A stretch of 64,000 bases of DNA from Setophaga petechia (Eukaryota > Chordata > Aves > Passeriformes > Parulidae): NCBI GenBank assembly GCA_024362935.1, contig JANCRA010000177.1:1-64000 (forward strand), in the 5' to 3' direction. Shown piece by piece: positions 32,520-43,530 of the stretch (the stretch's first letter is position 1; every line of letters starts with the position of its first letter). The position numbers and the translations under genes are program-made. The notes beneath the pieces were generated by a model, which was not told the origin of the DNA, made no database searches, and saw nothing but the letters and a program-made list of their open reading frames with translations.

Positions 32520-34850
32520 GATGGTTGGGTGCATTGCTGAGCTGCTCCTTTTGTGATTCTTTGCTGCTCTGAGCTGCAGGAAATGACACTGATTCCTTCA
32601 GTTGGAGCTTGTGTCTTTGGTGCTGACTTTGCCCACTGGTAAAACAAAACTGGCCCAGTCTGGCCAGATCCCAACCAAATGTCACTTGTTCAGTGTAAAT
32701 GTGAGGAATCAGTCCCATCAGAAATTCCCAGGTGGGAAGCCCTTCCCTGGAGTTCCCTGGCTCTGGAGTGGGCTGAGGTGGGAGCCCCATGGGAGCAGTG
32801 AGGCAGTCGGGTAAAAGAAGCTGCAGCCCTGGATGTCTTCAAATGCATCCAAAAATTGCACATGGGAAAGGAAAAGAACGTGTGGGTTTGGGCAGACAAA
32901 GATGAATTTGTTAAGAGTCCATTGGAAACAGCACCTTCAGAAGGAACAATTATTGTTGCAATGCTCCCACATGGAGCAACACTAGAAGGTTTTCATCTTG
33001 AGCTCAGATGCATTTGTGCAAGTGAAATATCAATATCATAAATAACTATATACGTATTTATAGGATAATAAGATCTTAAAATATATTTATAGATTTTTAT
33101 ATATATGTATATGTCTATATCTATATCTGTCTATATCACTATCTACATATAAAATAATAATAATGTGAAACAGTGCTGACAATACAAATTTGGTAGCTTT
33201 GGCTGCTCAGGGATGTAACACTAAATACCCTACAGAACAGGATTGTCCAGGACCCTGATGTCAGTGGTCAACTTTGTGAGATTGTATCCAATGAAAAAAG
33301 GAGGAAGGCAGGAAATTGGCTATTTTTACAGGGTTTGCTGATACTGTGATGCAGAGTGCTTTGTCTGTTGCTGTGAAAAATACAGTGATTTAGCCTGCAG
33401 GGTTTTTCATGTACCAGACTATGCACAAGCTGCAGGATTGGTTGAACGGGTGAAGGGGTTGTTTAAAGAGCAGTTGAAAAAATGAGGAGATGGGAACCTT
33501 TGCCCATGGAGAACCCATCTCCCAGATGTGCTCCATGCCCTTAACAATGGCCCACGGGGGAAATGGAAACCCCCTGGCTGTGCACGGCTGCCCCCAGTTT
33601 GCAAATCCAACCATGGGCAGTGAGACTTGGGCTGCCTGGGAAATTGTTCTGGCTGTGATGGCCCCTGGCAGGGCCAGCCCAGAGGCTGCAGGGCTGGGCC
33701 TTCATGCATTGGAATTCATGAGGAGAAATTCAAAGCAAATGAGAGCTATCAATACTGAAAGAGGAGTTCAGATTCCCCCAGGACACTTTGCTTTGGTAAC
33801 TGCTGGCTTGGAGCTTGGCCTTGCAAAGTGTTCATGTCATGGCAGGAGGAACTGATGCAGAATATCAAGGAGAAATTACAGTAATTCTGTTAAAAAATAG
33901 TGAACAAGATTGGATTATTCAGCCCCATGACAGGGTAGCACAGTTATTGATATTGCATCTTTAGGAACGATTGTGAAAAAATGAGCTCCACCTCCATTCA
34001 CCACCGTTTGTGGAGATGAAGGGTCTGGATGCAGCAGTCCTAATAATGGGGCCAGAGTGTGGGTCCAGAGGCCAAATGGCCCTCCCAAGGCAGCTGAAGG
34101 AACAGCTCCTGGGAAAGACAACTCTGAGTCCTGAACCTTGGGCAGGAAGAATGGGAATGTGTCCCTGCAGCCAAGGATTCTGTGTGAGAACAAGGAGATC
34201 AGACAGGAGATTGTTTTACACACCCTGCCTGACCAGATCTGCCTGTTTGCCCCAAGGGCCCCTGTGGAACATGCTCTGACCCACGGGGCTCCATGTGAAG
34301 GCTGCTGTGACACTGAGGGACTTGCACAGGAATTCCATCCAGGAGCCTGGGTGCCCTCAGGGACTGGGACCCGGCCCCTTCCAGCCAGAGGGGAAAGGGC
34401 CCTCCAAGCCTTGTCAGCCACAGACAGCATGGGAAAGCTGAACAGCAAAGGGCCTGGGGCATTATTCTGGAATTCAAAAGGTGCCAGCTCCATGGACAAC
34501 AGAATTCTTGTTCCTAACTCCAATGACATTGAGAAAAAAGAATGAAGAACGGTGTCACTAAAGTACTACTGATGTCTGTAAGGTGTACCTTGACAGTCAG
34601 CCAGAATCTTTGTCTGCCACAAACACCTCTAGTGTTTCACCAAGGGGTCAGTCATCAAAATGTAATGAGTTATGATGGATTGCTGAGCTTCTTTTGTAAT
34701 TCTTTGCTAAAGATGATGTGCTTTGCTGAGCTTATCCTTTTGTAATCTTTGCAGCTGTGCATGATATAAATGACACAATTGCTTCAGTTGGTGTCTGTGT
34801 CTTTGGTAGTGACCCTGCCCACGGGTGAAACAGGGTCCCCTCTTGCCTAA
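32520..34850 (+). mobile_element. Degenerate ERVL-type element, possible LTR ends
   Basis: Two related segments flank the integrase/dUTPase remnant. The first is 32530-32650 (attgctgagctgctcctttt, gattccttcagttggagctt, gtgtctttggtgctgac). The second is 34675-34825 (attgctgagcttcttttgta, ttgcttcagttggtgtctgt, gtctttggtagtgac). This is what two decayed LTR ends of one element would look like. An AT-rich microsatellite sits at 33030-33160. Element borders are approximate. Confidence 0.45.
33400..33964 (+). pseudogene. Endogenous retrovirus (ERVL-like) integrase end and dUTPase remnant
   Basis: From 33402 the frame gives FHVPDYAQAAGLVERVKGLF, the end of a retroviral integrase core with the catalytic Glu in GLVER, up to a stop at 33484. 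Further integrase-like sequence ([15 protein letters not shown]) follows. Then, with a frame change near 33835, come dUTPase-like motifs: [37 protein letters not shown] and [11 protein letters not shown], ending at a TAG around 33960. The order integrase then dUTPase is that of ERVL (class III) elements; betaretroviruses carry dUTPase next to protease. Several stops and shifts make it inactive. Confidence 0.7.
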
Positions 34851-35164
34851 GTGTTACCTGGGAAGGCAAAAGCCCTCCCTCCAAAATTCCCCCCTTCCTC
34901 CTTGTTCCCCCCTTCATACCCTGAGCGTGATGTGCTCTGGTCTGGGGCATGCCCGGGGTCAGTTGGGGTCCCCTGTCCTGGCTGTGCCCCTGCCCAGCTC
35001 CCCCGCAGCCCCAGCCCCTCCCCAGCGTGGCTGGACGAGGGGCAGGACAGGCCTTGGCTGTGCTGCAGCTCAGCAAGAACAAAACCATCTCTGCGTGCTC
35101 AGCCCTGTGCTCAGCACCCGGCCCAGCAGTGTCTCAGTGCCAGGGGCTGTGCCCTCAGTGCCTG

Positions 35165-35750
35165 CCAGGGGTTTCCATGGCAACTGCCAGGCCAGGTGAC
35201 CCAGGTGTCCCCCCCAGTGCCGGTTGGCATGGAAACAGTGCCCAGCCCTGCCCCTTTGTGTCTGGCTGAGCTGGCCTTTGGCCCTGGCAGTGCCGGTGGC
35301 TGCTGGTTCCTGGTGCCTGAGCGGCCAGCGTGGCACAGGGCAGGTGGCCATGGCACAGCCCCAGCAAGGGATCCCCTCTGGCTCTGGGCACTGACACCAG
35401 CCCTGAGCAAGGGGCCCAGGGCAGCTTTCCATGGCCACCAACCATCACAAGGGCTCTGGGCATTGGTTGCCAAGGCACCAAACCAAGGAACGGGTCCCCG
35501 TGGCCGTTGCCATGGCACCTGGTGGCACCAACGAGTGTCACTGCAATTGTACCTGGAACGGCCCTGGCACCGCTTTGTCCTCAGGGTTGCCATGGCAGCC
35601 GAGGGCAGCAGCAGCTCTGCAGGCAAGTGGCCATGGAACCTGGCTGCAGAAATGGCTGCTTGGGCTGGTTTCCAAGGAAACCTGAACTGATGGGGGTTGC
35701 CATGGCACCCAAACCCAGCAGTGGGGTCCCTGCAGTGTCCATGGCAACAG
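35165..35750 (+). promoter_or_regulatory. Cluster of X-box-like palindromes (RFX-type sites)
   Basis: Eleven copies close to GTTNCCATGGNAAC in about 580 bp, among them gtttccatggcaac (35171), gttggcatggaaac (35223), gttgccaaggcacc (35466), gttgccatggcacc (35506 and 35696), gttgccatggcagc (35586), ggtttccaaggaaacc (35667) and gtccatggcaac (35736). The DNA between them is only loosely similar. RFX factors bind this palindrome; whether it is functional here is inference. Confidence 0.5.
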
Positions 35751-36221
35751 CCCCTTGCAATGGCCCACACTGCCTGTTGGGATGATGATCCACCCTCACA
35801 GCTGGCCCAGGGCAGGTCTGGAGTGCTCTTGGTGGCAGCCTGGGCTTGGCACAGACTTGAGGAGGAAGTTCTGTTTGCAATGGGGAAATTCAGGAGTTTT
35901 AGATTGCTTCAAAAATCAAAGCAGGGAAATCCCTCTTTGGCTGTGAGCAGCCAGTTCTCCAAGCAAAGCAGGTCCCAGGTGAGTGAGGAGAGACACGATG
36001 GGCTTGGGGAATGTGGAGCAAGGTTGTCCACACTGGCTCAGAGCTCAAGGCACAGCTTCTCTGAGCAGGCCAGAGCTCCTTAGGAGAGTCCCTGCATCAA
36101 TATCAGTCACTGAGTGCTGCCATCACCTCTTGTGTAGTAAGAACAGCAACAAAAGACACCTTTAAATTAGGAATGCATATTTCCTAGAAGCTCTTTGAAC
36201 TATTTCTCCATAACTGTCCCT

Positions 36222-36595
36222 GGAAACCCTCCTAATGAGCTGCACTGGAGCAGAGGGAAATCAAGGCAGAGCCGTGGTTTGTCAGGGCTTGCTTGATCCT
36301 CATGAGCCTCACTGTGCATTTGGAGCTGAGCCCTTGAACCTCAGGGCCTGGCAGGAGATTGCACAAGCCTTGCCAGGAGTCAAAGGCAGAGGAAACACCC
36401 AAAGTGTCTCCAGGCATTCATGGCTCCCACTGAGCTCCCTCTCCAACACAGGCTCCTCATGGACTCCTTGGAGGAGAGAATTGGTGGCCAGGAGGGCACA
36501 AAAACCTCTCAGACACTCAGTGTGGAAAGGAAAATCCAAAGTACCTTCAACACCCTGAGTGTCTCAAAGCATTAATGAGCCCCACTGAGTGTCAG
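36222..36595 (+). repeat. Inverted duplication, arm A, left copy
   Basis: Nearly identical to the reverse complement of 51717-52085, with only scattered differences over about 355 bp (for example gagccgtgg against gagccatgg). Not a coding exon as far as I can see, although frames such as NTGSSWTPWRRELVARRAQK are conserved between copies. Confidence 0.88.
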
Positions 36596-36900
36596 TACAA
36601 AGCTCTCCAGGGACTCATTAACGCAGATAATTGGGGCCATGATTGCACAAACCTCTCCCAGAGTCTGTATCCAAAGGGAAACACCAAGTACCTTAAAATA
36701 CCTGAAGTACCTTGAAGCATTAATGAGCCCCACTGAGTGTTGTTACTGACAAAGCCTCTGCAGGGACTAATTACAGCAGATAATTGGAGGCTATGATTGC
36801 ACAAAGCTCTCAGAGACTGCAAGGTCAAAGCAAAACCCCAAGTCCTTTGCAAAACCTGCAGTCCCTGCAGGGAGCATTCCGGAGCCCCCAGGGCCATGGC
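36540..36900 (+). repeat. Tandem repeat extending arm A, about 120-150 bp unit
   Basis: Units share aagtaccttnaacaccctga, cattaatgagccccactgag and gattgcacaaa. The first unit overlaps the end of arm A; later ones are more diverged. Confidence 0.7.
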
Positions 36901-37357
36901 TGAGCAAGGCTCGCCAGGGACTCCTTCCAGCAGATCCTTGAGGCCACTGGGATGTGGGCTAGGGGGGGATGCAGAGGGCAGGACAAGGGGCTGACAGTGC
37001 CCAGCCTGGCAGGGGCTGTGCCAGGAGGCCCCAGGGCCTCAGGACAAGGTGTCTCCTCTCAGCCCTTGGTGGCACAGACCCTGCTGTGCCCCAGGGCACC
37101 AAGACTTGGCTTCTCTTTGTCCCCAGCTGCCATCAGTTCTCTGCTCTGCCTGGGGCCTGCGGACACTTTCTCTGTCGTGTCCCTCAGTGGGACCCATTAC
37201 AAGTCCAAGAAACTTTGGAGTTGGATTGTGACTTGGGGTTCTGGAGAGGCTTCTTCAGCTCCCTCTCAGGGACTGATATTCAGGGCCTCAGCACAAAGCC
37301 CCAGAGGCTCATTAAAGTCCTTGTGCATTGTCTGTGCTGCTGAGCTGGGCCGGGCTC

Positions 37358-37993
37358 CTGTACTGATGCTGTGTGACTCCATGGAATTTAGGGATCACTG
37401 TGACACTGAGAGGCCCCATCAAGCCAAAGGTCCATTGTGACACTGCAGGGCCTCATGTCATTGGTGGTCCCTTGTGACACTGGGCAAACAAAGGAGACCA
37501 TTGTGACACTGCAGGGCCTGATGGAACCAAAGCTCCAGGGCGACACAGAGTGGCCTCCTGTCATCAATGGTCCATTGTGACACTGTGGAGCCACAGGAGA
37601 CCATTGTGACACAGCAAACCCCCATGGTCCAAAGGTCCATTGTGACATTGCAGACCTCATGGAACAGAGGAGTCCCGTGACATTGTGGGGCCTGGGGAAT
37701 CACGGAGACCATTGTGACACTGCAAGGCCTCATGGAATCCTTGGGACCATTGTGACACTGTGGAGCCTTATGACACCTGGGGGCCACTGTGACATTGTGG
37801 GACCCCATGGAACCTAGGGGCCAGTGTGACACTGCAGGTCTTCTTGTAATCAAGGGGCCATTGTGACACTGCTGGAACCCATGGAATCAAGTCACCGTTA
37901 TGACACTGAGGGGCCCCATGGATCCAAGGCACCATTGTGACACTATGGAGCCCCATAAAACCAAGGGAACACAGAACAGGTCTGGCTGCTTTG
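37358..37993 (+). repeat. Inverted duplication, arm B (minisatellite), left copy
   Basis: Minisatellite of about 38-45 bp units: ccattgtgacactgcaggg followed by cctcatggaaccaaagg. The array is collinear with the reverse complement of 48668-49610, including unit-specific variants such as cgacacagagtggcctcctg. The shared sequence ends at aacacagaacaggtctggct. Confidence 0.9.
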
Positions 37994-38024
37994 GCCTCCC
38001 ATGGACTGCCTGACTGGTCCAAGT

Positions 38025-38345
38025 GACCTTTGCATGTTGAGGGTCACTTCTCATCTGCTGCTGAAACACTGGGGCTCTGTGCTTTGCTTCCCAATGGAAA
38101 AGAACTGTCCTTCTGCTCCAGGCACCCATGGCCAGAACTCGGATTTCACCTCCAAATTTCCTTATATCCAGGGATTCTTCCCATAGGAATATTGCCAGGA
38201 CAAGTCTGTCTGGCAGTGGTTTTACAAGGGTCACCTCTCATCTATCCCCTAAACATTGGGGGAGGCTCCATGCTCTCCTTCCCATGGGAAAGAACTGTCC
38301 TGCTATTGGAATTTAATACCAATATTGCCAGATGGAATGTGCCTG
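38025..38345 (+). repeat. Two tandem copies of an about 190-bp unit
   Basis: gggtcacttctcatctgctg with aagaactgtcc downstream, repeated as gggtcacctctcatctatcc with aagaactgtcc. Typical of dispersed bird repeats; no gene. Confidence 0.6.
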
Positions 38346-38884
38346 GGCTCGTCTGGCTCTTGCTGCTTGACCAAGGGCGGCAGCTGCGGTGGTTTCTCCT
38401 CAGAGACATCTTTGGCTGGCTGGATGCTGCAGCTGGGTGCTTGGGACAAGTCCAGGCATGCAGGAGCTCAGGTTTACCTCTGGCAGAGAGGCTTTAGGCG
38501 AGGTGAAGGAAAAGAAATTGGGTTCTGCTGGAGGGTTTCCATCCAGACCTTTATTCCTGGCACACAGACCTCTGAATGCAGCAAGAGCTCCAACAGAACC
38601 AAGAACCGCGTGGTCGCCGTGTCTTTTAGCCCCGGGGAGAGCGGGAGGGAAGGGGTAGGGGTCCCACAGACCGGGTAAGGGAGGGGAAGTCTCAAGGGAC
38701 AAATGACACCTGAATAGCCCAATGTCCCAAGGGCTGAGAGGCATCCTTTGAACTCTGCCAATCAGAGGATGCCCTTGCTGGAATGTTAAGATTGACAGAC
38801 AGCACTTAGCAGGGGCAAGGGAGGGGAAGGGAGGGGTTATTGGTACACCTGGGTAAAGAACCGGGATACTGAGAAAAGCTAATA

Positions 38885-39255
38885 CATCACACTACAACAC
38901 TTGGGCTGTGGTGGCACAGGGAAATGTCCAGATCTGGGCATCAAACACCAGGTCTGGGTGGTGACAATCTTGGCACCAGGAAATTGCTGCGTTTTGTCTT
39001 CTTTTTCCAAAAAATTGCTGCACTTGGGCTGTGTTGGAACCAAGAAATGTCCAGATTGAGGTACAGGCGGTGGCAGCAAAGACCAGATCTTGGCATTGCT
39101 GGTACTGGCAGTGGGAAATTGCCAGATTTTGGCTTTCTTAACCAGAAAATTGCTGGATTTGGCTCTGCCAGAACAAGGGAATTTCCAGATATGGGCACTG
39201 GTGGTGGCAGCAAACACCAGATCTGGGTGATGCCAGACCCAGTAATGTTGGACAT
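38885..39255 (-). repeat. Dispersed tandem repeat with cagatctgg core, copy 2
   Basis: Four or so units of about 90 bp (gggaaatgtccagatctggg, caccaggtctgggtggtgac, aaaattgctgga), related to 20075-20300. Confidence 0.6.
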
Positions 39256-39311
39256 GGATTTCTTGAGAATTTTTAAGGTTTGATAGAAGGTTTATATAGT
39301 ATTTATGCAAG

Positions 39312-40282
39312 TGTCATGATCCATCCTTATGAATGGGTTTCGTGATGGTTCATGGGTTGATCTCAGAGTGCAAAAAACACCAACACGGTACAGGGGGTTG
39401 CGGTGATAATCAAAACAAATGTACCTTTATTGAATACCCACAAAAAAAATGCATTGGGAAGGAATTGGGGAAAAAACGAAATATAATGAAAAAGGAGGAA
39501 GAGAAAGGAAGGTACAGAGCTACCAAAGGTAGAACAGCGAAGTCCTTCAATGTCCAGCCAATGGAGTTCACCAGGTCACGTCCGGGGAGATCTCAGAGTT
39601 GCAGCTCATCCAAACTCTTATTATACTCTTTTATTGACGGGGGAAAGGGTAAAACTTGAAACCGAATCAAAGGTAGTCTATTGTATTTTAGGGAGATAAA
39701 ATGGTATTTAGAGAAGGGCACACACAGTCCATGTTCTCAGCAGTGGGCGAGAGCCATTGTCTCCTTGGTCCACTGCTCACACCTGCAACATCCATCTTGC
39801 TTTGGTCAGCTTGCCTCCCCCACACACCTCCCCCAGGTTAGGGGTCTCAGTCCCAGTCCTTGGAAAGAGTGTGGGGGGCCCTTTTCACACAGGGGTTTCA
39901 TGTCTCAGTCTTTGATGGAGAGGCTTCTTACATCTCAGTCTGTCTGTCACGGCAGTTGTAACACAAGTGAGGGGTCTTCTGTGAGGGACCACCCAAAACT
40001 CAGGAGAAGTCCAGCCAGGCCGAGAGGTTGGACAACTTCCCAGGCTAGTGTTGCAAAAAGGCAAGGTGCCCCCTTCTTCTTTTCATTGGTTTCAGTGTAG
40101 CATACAGCAAACACACCTGTGAACAATAGCTTAGCAATGCCAGGAGCTGTGCTCAGGTCTCGGGGCCCTTGGCATGTAACTTTCTCCAAGAGGGCCAGAA
40201 ACTTCAGACAAGGGTCTTTTCTTCAGTGGTCCCCAGTGACGATCGTGAGGCAGATGAGAGAAACTTTGGACAGAGTCTCACA
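39312..40282 (-). mobile_element. Solo LTR abutting truncated pol
   Basis: Same family and orientation as the LTR at 23381-24274 (shared gtcacgtccggggagatctc, ttatactctttta, gaccaccc/gaccatcc, ggacagagtctcaca). AATAAA reads on the minus strand (cctttattga near 39422). No matching target duplication: gcaag on the left, cctgc on the right. The right flank is the retroviral reverse transcriptase reading frame, so the LTR probably inserted into, or recombined with, the provirus. Confidence 0.7.
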
Positions 40283-41690
40283 CCTGCATTACATGGAGGA
40301 CGTACTAATCTGTGCTTCCACCAAGTCTCACTTAGATGCAGCACTTTCCAAGACTGTCCCAGCTGTCGAAAGCACAGGGTTTCAGATAGCTCAGGAAAAA
40401 ATCCAGCTATCGAGCCCATGGAAGTACCTCGGGTTTTTAATCACAGGAAGGACCATTGTGCCTCCAACTCTATCCGTCAACGAGCACCCCCAGACAGTAA
40501 GAGACATGCAACAGCTGTGCGGGGTCATCACGTGGATCCGACCTCTCCTGGGCCTCACCACAGCAGAACTGGCACCGCTCTTTGACCTACGAGGAGATGG
40601 TGACCTGGCTTCCCCACGCTCGTTAACGCCAGAAGCCTGTGAGGCTTTGGAGAGAGTCGCCAACGCCATCAAACACTGCCAGGCACATCGGACAGACCGG
40701 TCCCTTCCCCTCAGCCTTGGTGTTTTTGGTAAGTGCCCAAACTTCCATGTGTTGCGCTTTCAGTGGGATGATACTTCAAAAAACCCACTCATCATCATCG
40801 AGTGGCTTTTTCTGCCGCACCAACCACATCAAACAGTTACCACCCCACCAGAACTTGGAGCCAAACTTATTATTAAAGGCCGACATTGCCTCCGGACCCT
40901 CACAGCTTGCAATCCAATGTGCATTTACCTCTTTTATACTTTGGAACAAGTGGATTCTCTATTACAAACAAATGAACATCTGCAAATTTCATTAGACAGG
41001 TATCCTGGAAAAATTTCAATTCATTATCCTAAACTCAGACTTTTTAAAGATTCACTGCATTTGGCCCCAAAAGCATATAAAAGTAGAACTCCGCTCAAAA
41101 ATGCTATCACAGAGTTCACTGATGGTTCAGGCAAATCTCACAAGTCAATGTTCACCTGGAGGGACCTGGACACTCAGAAGTGGGAGTCTGATGTCCAGGT
41201 TGTTGAAGGTTCCCCCCAGACTGCAGAACTTGCTGCAGCTGTGACGGCATTTCAAACATTCCAACCACCCTTCAATTTAGTCACAGATTCTGCATATGTC
41301 ACTGGGATAGCAGAGCAGGCAGAGCGTGCCCTGCTCAAGGAAGTCCACAATAAAAAATTATACAGCTTGCTCTCTGAATTAATTTGGTTCATGTCCCACA
41401 GAGAGCAACCTTATCACATCCTGCACATCCGCTCGCACACAGAGCTGCCAAGATACATCACTGAGGGCAACCAGAGAGCAGACTTGTTAGCAATGGCAGC
41501 AAGTGCCACCCACATTTCCCCCACTGCACCACATGTCTTTCAACAGGCTCGTCTAAGCCATGCATTCTTCCGTCAGAATGCTCCAGCTTTAGTCTGTCAA
41601 TTTAAGATTTCCAGAGGCCAAGCCAAGGCAATTGTCTCCACCTGCCCCAATTGCCAATCCCTCGCCCTCCCTTCCATAGGGACAAAATGA
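40283..41690 (+). pseudogene. Class II (ERVK-like) pol fragment: RT end, RNase H, integrase N-terminus
   Basis: One long frame with motifs in order: YMEDVLI (variant of the RT YxDD box, near 40291), the connection domain, RNase H (TDGSGKS near 41117, AELAAAVTAF, VTDSAYVTG, HIRSHTELPRYITEGNQRAD) and the zinc-binding end of integrase (CPNC near 41643), then a TGA at 41688. The 5' part of pol is missing at the LTR junction, and the integrase core is absent because env-like sequence follows within 100 bases. The sequence therefore cannot encode a working polymerase set. Confidence 0.85.
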
Positions 41691-41734
41691 AGAAAATTAC
41701 AGTGACAACTAACTTTACCATTCATGTTTCTATC

Positions 41735-42736
41735 AGTGCTTGAGCAGTCAATAACTGGCTCACTTGAGGACCAGATGGCCACTCCCAGAACACCCCGAAA
41801 TACCTTAACAGCTGCTGCCACCGTCATTGTGCTCCTGTGCATCCAAACAGCAGTTGGATGGGTCATGCCTCAACACACAGAAAACGTATGGGTCACACTG
41901 GAGAAATCTCTCAAGCAAGATAACTTCTGCATGGCCATGGGAGGTGCAAAAGACCCGCTGTCTAAATGTCTGGTGGGAATCCCCCTGTCACCAAATGAAT
42001 ATCCCTGTGCAGGTAAGAAGCCCACCCTGGTATACACCTGGGGTGAGAAGATGAAGATCTTACCACATGCACCACAGGAGCTCCAAGAATGAGACCTACC
42101 AGGCTCCTCAAAGCGACTTATTGTGTAAACTTTTTCTATGAGCCACCCCAACAAACTGGCATGAGAAATCCGAACCACAGATGATAGTGAGAAAAGATAT
42201 ATCACCAAATGATAAGAGATACAATGTTGTTGACTGGTGCAATTATACTGCCCAAACATTATCTAAGTCCTCTCCGTTTCCCAGAGTGCTTCCCAAGGGA
42301 GTGTTTCTCACCTGTGGTGATGGGGTGTGGGCACAGATCCCCTCGAAGACCAAAGGGGCCCCCTGCAGCCTTGGTCAGCTTACTACCCTCGCCCCAAACA
42401 CTACGCAAATTAAAAACCGGAAACGAGAAACTCAATTGGCACACCAAAAAAAGGTCATGCTCCCAATTCAATCAAAATTGTGATGACCAAATTTATAACT
42501 GGGGCAAGACAAAGAGGGTCACTGTTTCCATCTTTCTACCATGGGCTGCAGCTGCCAAGGCCCTCGGTGAGCTTTCTCACCTGCAGTGCTGGCTTAGTAA
42601 GCAGACCAACGCTACGTCCGCTGCCTTATCAGACCTCCTAGCGGACGAGGAAACCACCAGACATGCCACCCTTCAGAACAGAGTGGCCATCGAATTCCTG
42701 CTGCTCTCCCATGGCCGTGATTGTGAAGATTTCTAA
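41735..42736 (+). pseudogene. Endogenous retroviral env remnant (SU and TM parts)
   Basis: Starts after a short spacer from pol. A hydrophobic signal-like segment (about 41790-41860) precedes a surface-subunit-like stretch with CLVGIPLSPNEYPC. Stops at 42090 and frame changes follow. A second stretch (42181-42483) has a basic KNRKRE sequence of cleavage-site type. A third, in another frame (to 42736), has LQNRVAIEFLLLSHGRDCED, the heptad/CX-type region of a transmembrane subunit, and then stops. Similar to alpharetrovirus-type env, as in many bird class II ERVs. Broken by several stops and shifts. Confidence 0.72.
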
Positions 42737-43005
42737 GGACTTTGTTGTTTTAACCTGTCATGGAAAAGCACATCGATCCAGGCCAACCTCAAGCAAATGC
42801 AAGAGCAAAGAAAGACTCTTCTTACTGAAAATAAAGTTGTGGACATGATGGAAAAAATGCTCATGCAGTGAAGTGTTCCTGTGTGGGTGGCCCCCATTCT
42901 TAAAGTTTATCGTGGGTCCTCCTCATAGTTGTTATCGTTTCAGCAGCACTGATGTATTTTAAGGAAACAATTGACAAAACACTGGGAAATGTTTATTTAA
43001 TAAAT

Positions 43006-43019
43006 AAAAAAGGGGGCGA
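43006..43019 (+). other. Polypurine tract of the provirus
   Basis: aaaaaagggggcga immediately before TGTGGGAGAC, the expected plus-strand primer site just upstream of the 3' LTR. Confidence 0.75.
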
Positions 43020-43530
43020 TGTGGGAGACAGCCATGGAGAAGACGAACCTGGAATGCCATGGCAGGACACCACTGTTGAAGTTAAGGGGAGAGACTGGCG
43101 CAATTCCCCACGGTTCTTTGCTTGTTAATGTTAATGTGCTGTTGTCAATTGACTGCTGTTCATCCCCCAGTTCCAGAAAGTTCTGTACTCCCCATTCCTC
43201 CATCGGCTTTCCCTGAGACACCCCTCCCACTCTGCTCCCCCATTGGTGTTTCCCGTGTCACCCCACCTCAACTCCAGCCCTGACTCCCTTCCCCATTGCA
43301 TAATTTGTACCCTGACCCCTCCTGCCTTCCTCCAGTTCTCTACCCTGGCCCCAGCCCTGCTCCTGGCTCTTCACCTCTGGTTCCCTTCAGCAGGGGTTGT
43401 GTTCCTGCTTGCTCCTGTTTCCCTCTTCACCCTCACTTCACCTGCACCCTTGGATTTTCCCTTAATGAACTCGGCTGGATCTGCTCTGCGAGGAGTCCTC
43501 TCGTCCCTCTGGTGAGGCTTTGATTGCACC
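43020..43530 (+). mobile_element. 3' LTR of the class II provirus
   Basis: Starts TGTGGGAGACAGCC after the polypurine tract. Pyrimidine-rich middle, then aatgaactcggctggatctg (a degenerate AATAAA position) and tctgctctgcgaggagtcct. The end is uncertain, near gattgca. It differs from the LTR on the 5' side of pol. Confidence 0.6.

Noticed and set aside
40119..40282. Start of the 523-codon pol frame at 40119
   Set aside because: The first 54 codons lie in the solo LTR; retroviral similarity starts only at about 40283.
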